Shown here piece by piece: positions 8,366-16,454 of a stretch of DNA of 64,000 nt. Position 1 is the first letter of the stretch, and each line of letters opens with the position of its first letter. This stretch comes from Kordiimonas aquimaris (GTDB lineage Bacteria > Pseudomonadota > Alphaproteobacteria > Sphingomonadales > Kordiimonadaceae): contig NZ_JAOBPO010000002.1 in NCBI RefSeq assembly GCF_025574485.1, forward strand, positions 250,501 through 314,500, in the 5' to 3' direction. The notes under the pieces were generated by a model. It searched no databases and had not been told where the DNA came from. It saw nothing but the letters and a program-made list of their open reading frames with translations. The position numbers and the translations under genes are program-made.

Positions 8366-8431
8366 GCGGAAGGCATGGATGAAGAACTGACATTCCCTGA
8401 ATACGCAGCACTGAGCTGGGAAGGCGAGTAG
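8366..8431 (+). pseudogene. Stub of a second thioredoxin-like gene (duplicated 3' end)
   Basis: In frame, this encodes CAEGMDEELTFPEYAALSWE then GE and a stop, matching the C-terminus of the gene at 5523-6311. There is no intact 5' part: the upstream 70 bp has no thioredoxin sequence. Either a tandem paralogue lost its front to the cassette 6456-8296, or the cassette brought a copy of the 3' end. A hairpin follows at 8445-8474. Confidence 0.7.
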
Positions 8432-8444
8432 TTAAGCCACCTTC

Positions 8445-8474
8445 GACCTCTGCGCTGCATTTGGCACAGAGGTC
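8445..8474. terminator. Hairpin after the duplicated gene end
   Basis: GACCTCTG and CAGAGGTC form an 8-bp perfect stem with a 14-nt loop, between the stub's stop and the convergent SRPBCC gene. The T-run is poor (ATGTTTATTCT), so termination is likely but not certain. Confidence 0.5.
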
Positions 8475-8483
8475 ATGTTTATT

Positions 8484-8939
8484 CTACGCAGCTTTGTGCG
8501 GGGTGCCGGTGCCTGTATCCAGATAGGCCTTCAAACTTTCCGTAAAGAAGAAATCCCACCCTGCTGTGCATATGTCAAAACACAGCAAGTCCGGTGTGAG
8601 GCCAATGTGGTGAAGCGTTATATTTGTAACGCCGTTTTTTTCCTCAATGCTCCAGATAACCCGCGTGTCCAGCCATTCCGTTTCGATCTCTTTGGCTTTG
8701 CCTTCATGAACATGCATTGCAACAACACACCTGAGTTCAATATGCTTATTGAGTTCAAGCTTCATTGCTTCAAATGTCCAGAAAGATATGCCGGGCGGGA
8801 AAGTAAACTTTGCGCGGTCACCAACTTTTTGAAGCGGTCTATCCGGTTTTGTCCACCAGTGCTGATAGCCTGTGGTGAGGGCAGCATAAGCAGTTTTCGC
8901 ATCAGCTGTTGTGGCAATGGTTTTATTATAATCATTCAT
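8484..8939 (-). CDS. SRPBCC/AHSA1-like ligand-binding domain protein
   Basis: 151 residues. Opening MNDYNKTIATTADAKTAYAA, then ALTTGYQHWWT, and the late CTAGWDFFFTESLKAYLDTG are typical of START-like (AHSA1) single-domain proteins, which form a hydrophobic ligand cavity. No catalytic assignment is possible. It begins 26 bp after the GST gene on the same strand, so it is likely in the GST operon controlled by the divergent HxlR regulator. Confidence 0.85.
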   Translation of the reverse strand: MNDYNKTIATTADAKTAYAALTTGYQHWWTKPDRPLQKVGDRAKFTFPPGISFWTFEAMKLELNKHIELRCVVAMHVHEGKAKEIETEWLDTRVIWSIEEKNGVTNITLHHIGLTPDLLCFDICTAGWDFFFTESLKAYLDTGTGTPHKAA

Positions 8940-8965
8940 GGTTTTTCCTTATTTTCCATTGCCTG

Positions 8966-9640
8966 TTACCAGTGGCGTGGCAGGGTGCTGTCAAAACCCG
9001 GCAGGGCGCTAATTTGTTTTTTCCACGCGGCGATGCGAGGGTATGTATCGTCTGTATCATGCAGACCTAGCGCTTTCATGATGTCAGGTTTTGTGTCCAC
9101 GGCGCGCTCAATGAGCCGAACTTCCGGGAATGCGACAGCATCTGCTGCGCTGGGTACATCACTCGCCAGAAACGGGTTTTTGGCTAACAGGTTTTCAAGG
9201 TAGTTACATTCCTTGTGGTAAGCCGCTGCCGCTGTTTCCCATGCAAGGCGTTCTGGTGTACCTGCTTCGGGTAGTGCTTCACCCCTCACCAATATGGGGG
9301 CGAGCAGGTCATTGATTGCAGCACGCAGGTAGTCACAGCATTCAAGTGTGATTTGCCACACGTTTGCTGTCTCGGAAAGGGTGCGGCCAAAAAGTGGTTT
9401 TTCAGGGTAGGCACTATCCAGCCAGGCAAGGATGCCGAGTGAATCGCGCAAGATAAAATCATCCTGTACTAAAACGGGAACTGTACCGCGTGGGTTCAGG
9501 GTTAAAAATGGTTCAGACTTGTGTTCGCCCTTTGATGCCTCCAGATACTTTGTCTCATAATTCAGGCCTTTGAATGTAAGGCCCAAAAGAACGCGCCACC
9601 CACGGGGTGCGCCGCTGACGCTATATACTGTTATTGTCAT
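8966..9640 (-). CDS. Glutathione S-transferase family protein
   Basis: 224 residues: N-terminal thioredoxin-like GST domain (TVYSVSGAPRGWRVLLGLTF; LNPRGTVPVLVQDD; ILRDSLGILAWLDSAYP, containing the cis-Pro and the E/DS glutathione-binding motif) and an all-helical C-terminal domain (FLASDVPSAADAVAFPEV). It conjugates or reduces electrophiles with glutathione in the cytosol. First gene of a two-gene unit with the SRPBCC gene; divergent from an HxlR regulator that probably senses the same stress. Confidence 0.9.
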   Translation of the reverse strand: MTITVYSVSGAPRGWRVLLGLTFKGLNYETKYLEASKGEHKSEPFLTLNPRGTVPVLVQDDFILRDSLGILAWLDSAYPEKPLFGRTLSETANVWQITLECCDYLRAAINDLLAPILVRGEALPEAGTPERLAWETAAAAYHKECNYLENLLAKNPFLASDVPSAADAVAFPEVRLIERAVDTKPDIMKALGLHDTDDTYPRIAAWKKQISALPGFDSTLPRHW

Positions 9641-9720
9641 TAGTATGCCTTTGTTGCTTAACGGTTGTCGTGACTTGGTTTTGATGGGCTGCTCTGTGAA
9701 AGCATTGACCCAGCAGCAAA

Positions 9721-9780
9721 AATACGATTTTAGTATTGTTTCACAAGAAGGCAGTATTTTCGTATATAGTATTGTTTTTC
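9721..9780. promoter_or_regulatory. Repeated TAGTATTGTTT elements in the GST/HxlR intergenic region
   Basis: TAGTATTGTTT occurs at 9731-9741 and 9767-9777, 36 bp apart. The first is part of an inverted AATAC-N7-GTATT (9721-9737). These lie between the divergent GST and hxlR-type genes and are candidate operators for the HxlR regulator. Confidence 0.45.
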
Positions 9781-9820
9781 ATACTAATGTGTAAAATCAA
9801 TAGGTTATGGATTAATAAAA

Positions 9821-10156
9821 ATGAAAGATACAAGCGATATTCCGGTGGTTGAAGAGTGGAACTGTCCCATGCCAGACATCGCCAAGCTTATTGGTGGCAA
9901 GTGGAAGCTGATCATTTTGCAGATTCTCATCTTTCAGGGCACGAAGCGTTTTAATGAACTGCGTAAAATGATTGACGGTGTAACCCAAACCATGTTGACG
10001 CAGCAACTGCGTGCGCTGGAGCGGGACGGCCTGGTGCACCGCAAAGTGTATCCGGAAGTGCCACCTCGTGTGGAATACACCGCAACACAGCGTGCCCTTA
10101 ATTTGACGGATGTGTTTGAAGCAATGCATGACTGGTGGGTAAAAGATAATGATTAG
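9821..10156 (+). CDS. HxlR family winged-helix transcriptional regulator
   Basis: 111 residues. CPMPDIAKLIGGKWKLIILQ, FQGTKRFNELRKMIDGVTQT, MLTQQLRALERDGLVHRKVY and PPRVEYTATQ are the HxlR signature, including an N-terminal cysteine that often senses electrophiles or oxidants. It acts as a dimer on operators in its own divergent promoter region; GST and SRPBCC are the probable targets. Confidence 0.92.
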   Translation: MKDTSDIPVVEEWNCPMPDIAKLIGGKWKLIILQILIFQGTKRFNELRKMIDGVTQTMLTQQLRALERDGLVHRKVYPEVPPRVEYTATQRALNLTDVFEAMHDWWVKDND

Positions 10157-10225
10157 AGCGAGCCTTAAACGGGTGCGCACGCCAGCCTTTTCAGGTGCCG
10201 GCGCGCGGTATTTTTAGCGGTAGTA

Positions 10226-11710
10226 TTACCTCCCTGGAAAGCTTGTAAAGTCTGGCAGCTCGACCGTGATGGTGCGTCCGTCGACGGTTTGTCCGCGCAT
10301 AAACGCCTGAATGGTTTTTGTCACCTTGGGGGTTAACATAAAGGAATTATGCCCGCCGTATTTGATCATTACGGTTTCACGGTTGGATAGGCCCACAGTT
10401 GCTTCCTGTGCGCTTTCTGGATAAGTGCGCCCATCTAGCGTGCCGGATAATAATAGTACAGGCACATCAGACACTGGCGGTGCGCGAAAGGTCTCACCCA
10501 GGTCAAGTGATGGATCTACCGTTTCGAGGATTGCTGACATATTTGTTTGCAACCCGAGCAATGACGTTTTTGCTTGCGTGGCAAGCATGTCACGGCGCTG
10601 CTGACTAGAGCCAGAAGCAACATCCATCAAGATATGCATTACCGGAAACGAAATGGCGTCATCGGTTGGGTCAACAGCGCGCTGCATCAAGCCAACCAGT
10701 GGCTCGGTGATGCCTGCATCCAGTGCGGCATACACATTCAGGATGATCGCTGCGCGGGTTGGGTCTGCAACAAGTGCAGAAGTAAACTGCTGCATTGTGC
10801 GTTTTTGCAATAGATACGGCACAGTCTCACCGCTGCGCGTTGGCACCGATAGCATCAAGGGTTCGGCTTCCAGCCTGTCGAGCACCCGTTTGATGAGTGC
10901 TTTCACGTCAGGGAACTTTGCTTTGGCCTCCGGCACCGTGTTGATGGCGGCTTGCAGGCGGTCAAAATACTGGTCTGCTCTTGCGGGCTGTTTAACCGTT
11001 TGGTCCAGCCCTTCAATGGCCATAATCACGACCCGGTTCAGGTGGTCATCGATCTGTTTCAGTGCAGCAAGTGACAGGTGGGAGCCATACGATATGCCCC
11101 ACAGGTTAATCTTTTCCGCGCTTAAGTGCTGGCGCAGATCATTCAGGTCAGCCACGCTTTCGTTGGTGGTATAACCATGTGGGTCGATGCCTTCATTTTT
11201 CAGGAAATCCAGACATTCCTGCAACGCTGCCCTGTGTGCCGTGACATAATCTTCATCGCTTATCGGGGTGGTGGTGCTGATGGTTTGCGATGTCCGGCAC
11301 TCGGGCAGGTCGTTGGACACACCAGTACCGCGCTGGTCAAATGCGATGACATCGCCGAACTCACGCATAGCCATAAACAAAGGGAAGCGTTGATGTTTCG
11401 CTGCGTTAATACCGGAACCACCCGGGCCGCCTGCCAGATAAATGGTTGGTGTGCCCTTCGCCTTACCAGTAGCGGGGAAGCGCACATACTTAAGGGTTAG
11501 CATACGACTGGCATCAGCTTGCCTGTTTTCAGGGACTGTGAATGAGCCCTCGTAGGCGTCAACCGTTTCACCGGACCTCGCTTCAAAGGTTATCGCTGTC
11601 TCGCCCTTATGTGCCATGCTGGTTTCCTGTGCCGTGGCCTGAGCCGTTAAAGCACAAGCGATACTGAGCGGTATTAGAGTGGGCGGCATCAGGCTGGCTA
11701 ATTTTGTCAT
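10226..11710 (-). CDS. Secreted S33-type alpha/beta-hydrolase (proline iminopeptidase/tripeptidyl aminopeptidase-like)
   Basis: 494 residues with a signal peptide (residues 1-28, ...ALTAQATAQ). Oxyanion motif AGGPGGSG at 93-100, FDQRGTGVS at 124-132, nucleophile elbow WGISYGS with Ser207, acid in LLLSGTLDGRTYP, and His in YGGHNSFM near residue 456. S33 exopeptidases release N-terminal Pro or tripeptides; here the site of action is the periplasm or outside. It is divergent from the membrane LytTR regulator across 156 bp, a pairing that suggests regulation. Confidence 0.87.
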   Translation of the reverse strand: MTKLASLMPPTLIPLSIACALTAQATAQETSMAHKGETAITFEARSGETVDAYEGSFTVPENRQADASRMLTLKYVRFPATGKAKGTPTIYLAGGPGGSGINAAKHQRFPLFMAMREFGDVIAFDQRGTGVSNDLPECRTSQTISTTTPISDEDYVTAHRAALQECLDFLKNEGIDPHGYTTNESVADLNDLRQHLSAEKINLWGISYGSHLSLAALKQIDDHLNRVVIMAIEGLDQTVKQPARADQYFDRLQAAINTVPEAKAKFPDVKALIKRVLDRLEAEPLMLSVPTRSGETVPYLLQKRTMQQFTSALVADPTRAAIILNVYAALDAGITEPLVGLMQRAVDPTDDAISFPVMHILMDVASGSSQQRRDMLATQAKTSLLGLQTNMSAILETVDPSLDLGETFRAPPVSDVPVLLLSGTLDGRTYPESAQEATVGLSNRETVMIKYGGHNSFMLTPKVTKTIQAFMRGQTVDGRTITVELPDFTSFPGR

Positions 11711-11866
11711 GGTCTGTTCTTTCTTTTGTTTTTAAGTTTCTTCGTTTTTGTTGATGAAACAAACTTAGGAACGGACCTTGCGCGCCACACGCGAAATTAA
11801 GTAAACGGCTGTGTTTTTCCGTTAAACGGAGATAGACGGTATCTTTTTACAGTTGTATGGTACCTC

Positions 11867-13384
11867 ATGAATTTCTTGTCGCTTCGTGTTTTCTGCTTTG
11901 TTTACATGGTCTTTTCCGTTGCGCCGCTCGCTTGGGCGCAAGGGCCGAAGCTATACGGCCTTGATTGGGACCGCATCACTGTATGTCCTGCCAGCATGGC
12001 AGATGAAACACCGCCGGACTTTATGGGCGACGATTGTAAGTCGGTAACGCCGCAAGAAATTGATCCACAAAACACGCTTATATGGGTACGTACCTTTGTT
12101 ACTCTGGATACTGATCGAGGGACGAGCGGTGAGCCGCTTTCGCTGTATATTTCGGGTAAGATGTCGAGCGAAGTTTACCTGAACGGTCAGTTTGTTGGCC
12201 GGAACGGCATGCCGGGCGATAGCGCTGCATCGGAAATAGCGGGCGTGATGGATGCGCAGTTTTATCCACCGCAAGATCTATTCAATGTAGGTGACAATGA
12301 AGTGGTGCTGCGTGCCTCATCGCATCATGGCTTTATTACGCTGGCATGGCCTGTACACGGCATCGTAATTGGGCCTGCTGGGGTGTATGCAAACGGATCG
12401 TTGCCGCAGTATATCCCGGCGTTGTTGATGCTGGGTTTGTTTGTGATGGGCGCGCTGTATTTTGGTACCATGGGTGTGATATCTACGCCGCGTGTTCGGT
12501 TCTGTATATTGAGTTCCATTTGCTTATTTGCCGCAGCACAGTTGGTGGCGGAAGCACTGCGTGGCCTCTGGCCTTACCTGTATCCTGTGCATGATATTCG
12601 CTTGTTATCTATTGCATTGTTTTCATCCGGATTTGGCCTGAGTGTTGCGTTCCATATCTTTCGCATTTATGCAGCGAATGTAGCCCTTAAGGTTGTTGCA
12701 GGATTGGCGGCCTTGTGTACCCTGGCGCTTATTTATATGCCCGGATTTGATTACAAGGCGCTAGTTGGCATGACGTTGCCCTTGTTGGCGGCGATGATTG
12801 CTTCTGCGCGGTGGGGCTTTATGGGAAGACGCCGTGCCTTCCTGTACTTTGCTATAGTGTTTGTTTTTGTCGCTGCAATTTTTGCTTTTCGCGGTCTGTT
12901 TCTGGATACGCTTTTCTTCTTCCTTGTTGCCTTCTTTTTACTGCTTATCTTCATCGAGCAGGCAATAACGCTAGCAGAAGAGGCGCGCCAACGCCGTGTT
13001 GAAGAAGCGCGCGCGAACCAGCTGGATCTTGCGCTGGCTGATGCGCAGGAACGCGGCACAGCAAGCGAGATAAATATTAAAAGTGCTGGCAAGATGGAGC
13101 GCATCGCCACCAGTGAAATTCTCCACTGTCAAAGTGCTGATGGCTACGCTGAAATTATTCTGGTTGATGGTCGTACAGTTTTATATGCGGCAACACTGAA
13201 TGACATGGAAAGTGAGCTGCCGGTCACGTTTCTGCGTGTGCACAGATCGCACCTGATCAATGTGAAGTTTGTTGAGGCACTTAGCCGTGACCGTTCCGGT
13301 ACCGGAACATTAACGCTTGCTGGCGGCGTACAGGTGCCTGTTAGCCGCCGTATTATGCCAAAAGTACGGCAAGCGTTGGCGTAA
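11867..13384 (+). CDS. Membrane-bound LytTR DNA-binding regulator with 7TM sensor
   Basis: 505 residues: signal peptide 1-24, an extracytoplasmic beta domain of about 150 residues (GEPLSLYISGKMSSEVYLNG resembles a jelly-roll ligand domain), about seven membrane helices between residues 180 and 375, a short coiled coil, and a LytTR domain at 405-505 (IATSEILHCQSADGYAEIIL; LRVHRSHLINVKFVEAL; VPVSRRIMPKVRQA). It is a one-component system in which an outer ligand would directly control a membrane-tethered transcription factor. Neighbouring divergent S33 peptidase is the likely target. Confidence 0.87.
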   Translation: MNFLSLRVFCFVYMVFSVAPLAWAQGPKLYGLDWDRITVCPASMADETPPDFMGDDCKSVTPQEIDPQNTLIWVRTFVTLDTDRGTSGEPLSLYISGKMSSEVYLNGQFVGRNGMPGDSAASEIAGVMDAQFYPPQDLFNVGDNEVVLRASSHHGFITLAWPVHGIVIGPAGVYANGSLPQYIPALLMLGLFVMGALYFGTMGVISTPRVRFCILSSICLFAAAQLVAEALRGLWPYLYPVHDIRLLSIALFSSGFGLSVAFHIFRIYAANVALKVVAGLAALCTLALIYMPGFDYKALVGMTLPLLAAMIASARWGFMGRRRAFLYFAIVFVFVAAIFAFRGLFLDTLFFFLVAFFLLLIFIEQAITLAEEARQRRVEEARANQLDLALADAQERGTASEINIKSAGKMERIATSEILHCQSADGYAEIILVDGRTVLYAATLNDMESELPVTFLRVHRSHLINVKFVEALSRDRSGTGTLTLAGGVQVPVSRRIMPKVRQALA

Positions 13385-13470
13385 GCTAATCCATCATTTC
13401 GGGGTGAAATGTCGCGGCCCTGTTTTGCATCAACCATGTTTGCTATTATCTGTTCCTAAGGGGAAGAGAT

Positions 13471-13851
13471 ATGACAAGCTATGAATGGGCCTTTGTGGCT
13501 GCAGGGTGTGTCGGTTGTTTTGTGGCTGTTTTCCACGGTGTCATCATGCAAAAAAAGATGATACCGCCAATTCTTTCAACGATTAGATTGCCTGAAACAA
13601 CGCATAGGCTTGTGCCGTTTCTGCTGCATTTTAGCACATTGTGCTGGTTCCTGGGCGGTGCGGCGCTTATTGCTGTGACATTGTATGCAAGCAGCCTTGT
13701 AATACTAACCACAGCGGCGTTTGTGGGTGCGTTTTATACATTTGGTGCTGTTGGAAACTTTTGGGGCACGCGCGGCAAACACCCCGGGTGGATGTTGCTC
13801 GCTGTTGCTGTTACACTCATCGCTTATGGTGTTTCACAAATAGTAAGCTGA
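13471..13851 (+). CDS. Small four-helix membrane protein
   Basis: 126 residues, start supported by AAGGGGAAG. Four hydrophobic segments (about residues 5-25, 47-67, 72-92, 100-123). No family recognised beyond general resemblance to small inner-membrane DUF proteins. It lies downstream of the LytTR gene (86-bp gap) and could be cotranscribed. Confidence 0.75.
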   Translation: MTSYEWAFVAAGCVGCFVAVFHGVIMQKKMIPPILSTIRLPETTHRLVPFLLHFSTLCWFLGGAALIAVTLYASSLVILTTAAFVGAFYTFGAVGNFWGTRGKHPGWMLLAVAVTLIAYGVSQIVS

Positions 13852-13868
13852 CCATTGTTATACCGCTC

Positions 13869-14972
13869 TTATTCGACCTTTTTACTACTCATTGGGTTGT
13901 GTAAAACCATTGTTGCGCCCAATTTCATGGTACCAAATTCGCTGGGCGAAATATCTTCACGTACGCGTGCCTGACGCAGCCGCTGGATAGGGTCCATCGG
14001 TTCTTCTGCAGTTAGTGGATAAGTTCCCCAATGCATGCCGATGGATTTGCGTGCTTTCAGGTCTTTATGAATCTCCACAGCTTCGTCCGGGTCTACATGA
14101 TATGTCTGCATGAAATCGCGCGGATCGTAGGCACCGATCGGGATCAAGGCTAAATCGACAGGGCCGTTCTTCTCGCCAATTTCCTTGAACTGTATAGGGT
14201 TGTATCCGGTGTCGCCCGCAAACCATATGCTCAGATCACCAAAGTTGATGTGCCAGCTGGCCCATAATGTCTTGCGGCGGTCAAATATGCCGCGTGCTGA
14301 CCAGTGTTGTGATGGTTGTGCTTCAATTTGTAGAGCGTGGGTAAGCCCGCGAGTAAAACTTGGGTTCGCCTGTTGCCACCAATCAAGCTCGCTGATGCTG
14401 GTTTCGCTGACGCCCTCATTCATCAACCATTCTTTCAGGCCCAGCGGTATAAGGTATTTGGGGTTGCTGCCAAGCACGCGAATGGCTGTGTCATTAAGAT
14501 GATCATAATGGTTATGACTGATCACCACATAGTCAATAGGTGGCAACTCGGTATAATCTACTGTATGCGGCGTATAGCGTTTTGGGCCCGTAAAACCAAG
14601 AGCCGATGCGCGATCACTAAAAATAGGATCTGTCAGGATGTTTATACCCTGATACTGGATTAAAAATGTGGAGTGTCCAAGCCAGCTGATTTGCGGCGCA
14701 GCCGCTGGTTTGCGCACTTTGTCCAGATCAAGCATCTGGTATGGAACAAGGTTTGCCGTTGCTGTGTGGTCTGCCCACTGAACACCACCAAACATACGCA
14801 TGCGCAGGAAGCTGAAGAAGGTTTTGTTCGGGTCTTCAACATGAATGTTTTTAAAGCCACGCGTTGTATGATGCGACGGTGCATCATCAAGTGCATATTC
14901 AGTTGGCCTTATGCTGCAAGATGAAATGCCAGCAACTAAAATCAGAAGAAGAACAACTTTACGGGGTGTCAC
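13869..14972 (-). CDS. MBL-fold lipoprotein, NAPE-PLD/UlaG-like hydrolase
   Basis: 367 residues from a GTG start with GAGG upstream. A lipobox-like LVAGISSCS puts Cys at residue 19, so the product is probably a lipoprotein. SWLGHSTFLIQYQGINILTD, PPIDYVVISHNHYDHLND, WFAGDTGYN and MHWGTYPLT are the NAPE-PLD-type metallo-beta-lactamase motifs with the HxHxDH metal site (HNHYDH). Members hydrolyse phosphodiesters such as N-acyl phosphatidylethanolamine; substrate here is not known. Confidence 0.88.
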   Translation of the reverse strand: MTPRKVVLLLILVAGISSCSIRPTEYALDDAPSHHTTRGFKNIHVEDPNKTFFSFLRMRMFGGVQWADHTATANLVPYQMLDLDKVRKPAAAPQISWLGHSTFLIQYQGINILTDPIFSDRASALGFTGPKRYTPHTVDYTELPPIDYVVISHNHYDHLNDTAIRVLGSNPKYLIPLGLKEWLMNEGVSETSISELDWWQQANPSFTRGLTHALQIEAQPSQHWSARGIFDRRKTLWASWHINFGDLSIWFAGDTGYNPIQFKEIGEKNGPVDLALIPIGAYDPRDFMQTYHVDPDEAVEIHKDLKARKSIGMHWGTYPLTAEEPMDPIQRLRQARVREDISPSEFGTMKLGATMVLHNPMSSKKVE

Positions 14973-15184
14973 ACCGCAACCTCATGCTTTTAATAATTAT
15001 TACCTGTTACGACACCCACACAAATGATTAACAACTATAGGCTGCTTTTGGCTATCTTTTTTTAATCACAATTGGTTATAGGGAACCTGAATGCAAACTT
15101 AGAACTGGCTCGCAATCTCAAGCCATATGGCGGCGCCGCATCAGAATCAGCGGATTTGGGGCATTTTATTCGAGAATGAAAAAG

Positions 15185-16390
15185 TTACTCTTGAGCCATT
15201 CTTGTCTCGTTACGCCGCAAGTTGCGGCTGAACCAATCAACATCCTCATCACCTTGCTCTGCAGCAAGGTTTACTGCGTTTTGGTAAGCTTTTTGGGCGT
15301 CTTCCAACTGACCGGCTGCGGCATAACCATCACCAAGACTATTATAGACGCGAGGGCGGGTAGGATATGTTTGGGCATTCTTGTTAAACAAGGCGAGGGC
15401 CTGCGTGTGCATTCCTTCCTCACTATAGAGATAAGCTATTTGCCGCAGTGTTGTTTGAGGCATGCCTTCTTCTGCGCCGTATTTTATGGCGCGCTCCGCA
15501 AAAAAGGCATCTAGTGCGGCAATGCCACCGGCACTTTCGAAGGATTGAATGTCAATGTAACTCGGAGCCTGAAAGTCGGAGAAAGCATGAGAGAACCCTT
15601 GGTAAATTGTTAGATAGGGTGTGGTAATATGCACCTGTGCATCAATAAAATTGTAGCGCCACTTAAATGATTCAGGCGCCGACCTATCAAACAACGCAAT
15701 CAGTCGGTTCAATACTTGTGTTACTTCCCTGCCTTCTTCGGCCATTTCCGTTAGTGTCAAAAATAATGTACTGGAAATCGTAGGGTTAGATGCAAATAGC
15801 TGCTCAAATTTTCCAACAAGTTCACCATCACGCACATGCACTGCCGGGCTTGCAGTGATATAATTATCAAACATCTCATTATGATCGACCATGATACTAA
15901 GCGTGAAGTATCCAGCCAATGAATGGCCAAACAGAGTTTTATGGCCGCTGGTGCGATATTTAGTATCAATGAAAGTAAAAAGCTCTTCGCTCATAAAGCG
16001 GCGGAAGTTCTCTGGTTGTCGGGCTAAGTCACGCTCTCTAGTGCCGTGGTTATTTGGCAGCGCTACTATGATACTTTCGGGCATGCGGTCCCGTTGTTCC
16101 AGTACTTCTGCACCAATGCTTCCATGTGTGAAATGCCTGTCACCATCAAGTAAGTAAATTACTGGATACCGGACATCAGTATCGGCGGCATTATAGCTTT
16201 CAGGCAAGCGAACCAAAACTTGTCGTTCTTCACCAAGAATTTGCGAGTGCAAGGTATACTTCTGACCAACTTCCACAATAACAGGTGTTGCAACAGGCTC
16301 GGCTACCAAGGGCTCAGCAGCAATAGCTTGTGTGAAAATGGCATTGATTGACAACACCCCCAAAGTTAGCGTGAGCACAACAAAGTTCAT
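15185..16390 (-). CDS. Secreted esterase (PF00756 type) with C-terminal TPR-like tail
   Basis: 401 residues, signal peptide 1-24. YPVIYLLDGDRHFTHGSIGA, ESIIVALPNNHGTRERDL, and the nucleophile elbow FGHSLAGYFTLS mark the esterase-D/enterochelin-esterase fold. Residues 300-395 contain two TPR-like helical hairpins (YSEEGMHTQALALFNKNAQ; PRVYNSLGDGYAAAGQLEDA). It lies 64 bp downstream of a TonB-dependent receptor on the same strand. Siderophore esterases (IroE/Fes-like) have this fold, so a role in releasing iron or processing the imported ligand is possible but not proven. Confidence 0.85.
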   Translation of the reverse strand: MNFVVLTLTLGVLSINAIFTQAIAAEPLVAEPVATPVIVEVGQKYTLHSQILGEERQVLVRLPESYNAADTDVRYPVIYLLDGDRHFTHGSIGAEVLEQRDRMPESIIVALPNNHGTRERDLARQPENFRRFMSEELFTFIDTKYRTSGHKTLFGHSLAGYFTLSIMVDHNEMFDNYITASPAVHVRDGELVGKFEQLFASNPTISSTLFLTLTEMAEEGREVTQVLNRLIALFDRSAPESFKWRYNFIDAQVHITTPYLTIYQGFSHAFSDFQAPSYIDIQSFESAGGIAALDAFFAERAIKYGAEEGMPQTTLRQIAYLYSEEGMHTQALALFNKNAQTYPTRPRVYNSLGDGYAAAGQLEDAQKAYQNAVNLAAEQGDEDVDWFSRNLRRNETRMAQE

Positions 16391-16454
16391 GCAACAATTC
16401 CTATCATTTTATGACTAGTAATAATTTTACAAGCGGACCGTTATTTCAGCGCAG

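Noticed and set aside
8475-9203. 242-codon plus-strand frame over SRPBCC and GST
   Set aside because: Antisense to two clear families; no ribosome site and odd composition.
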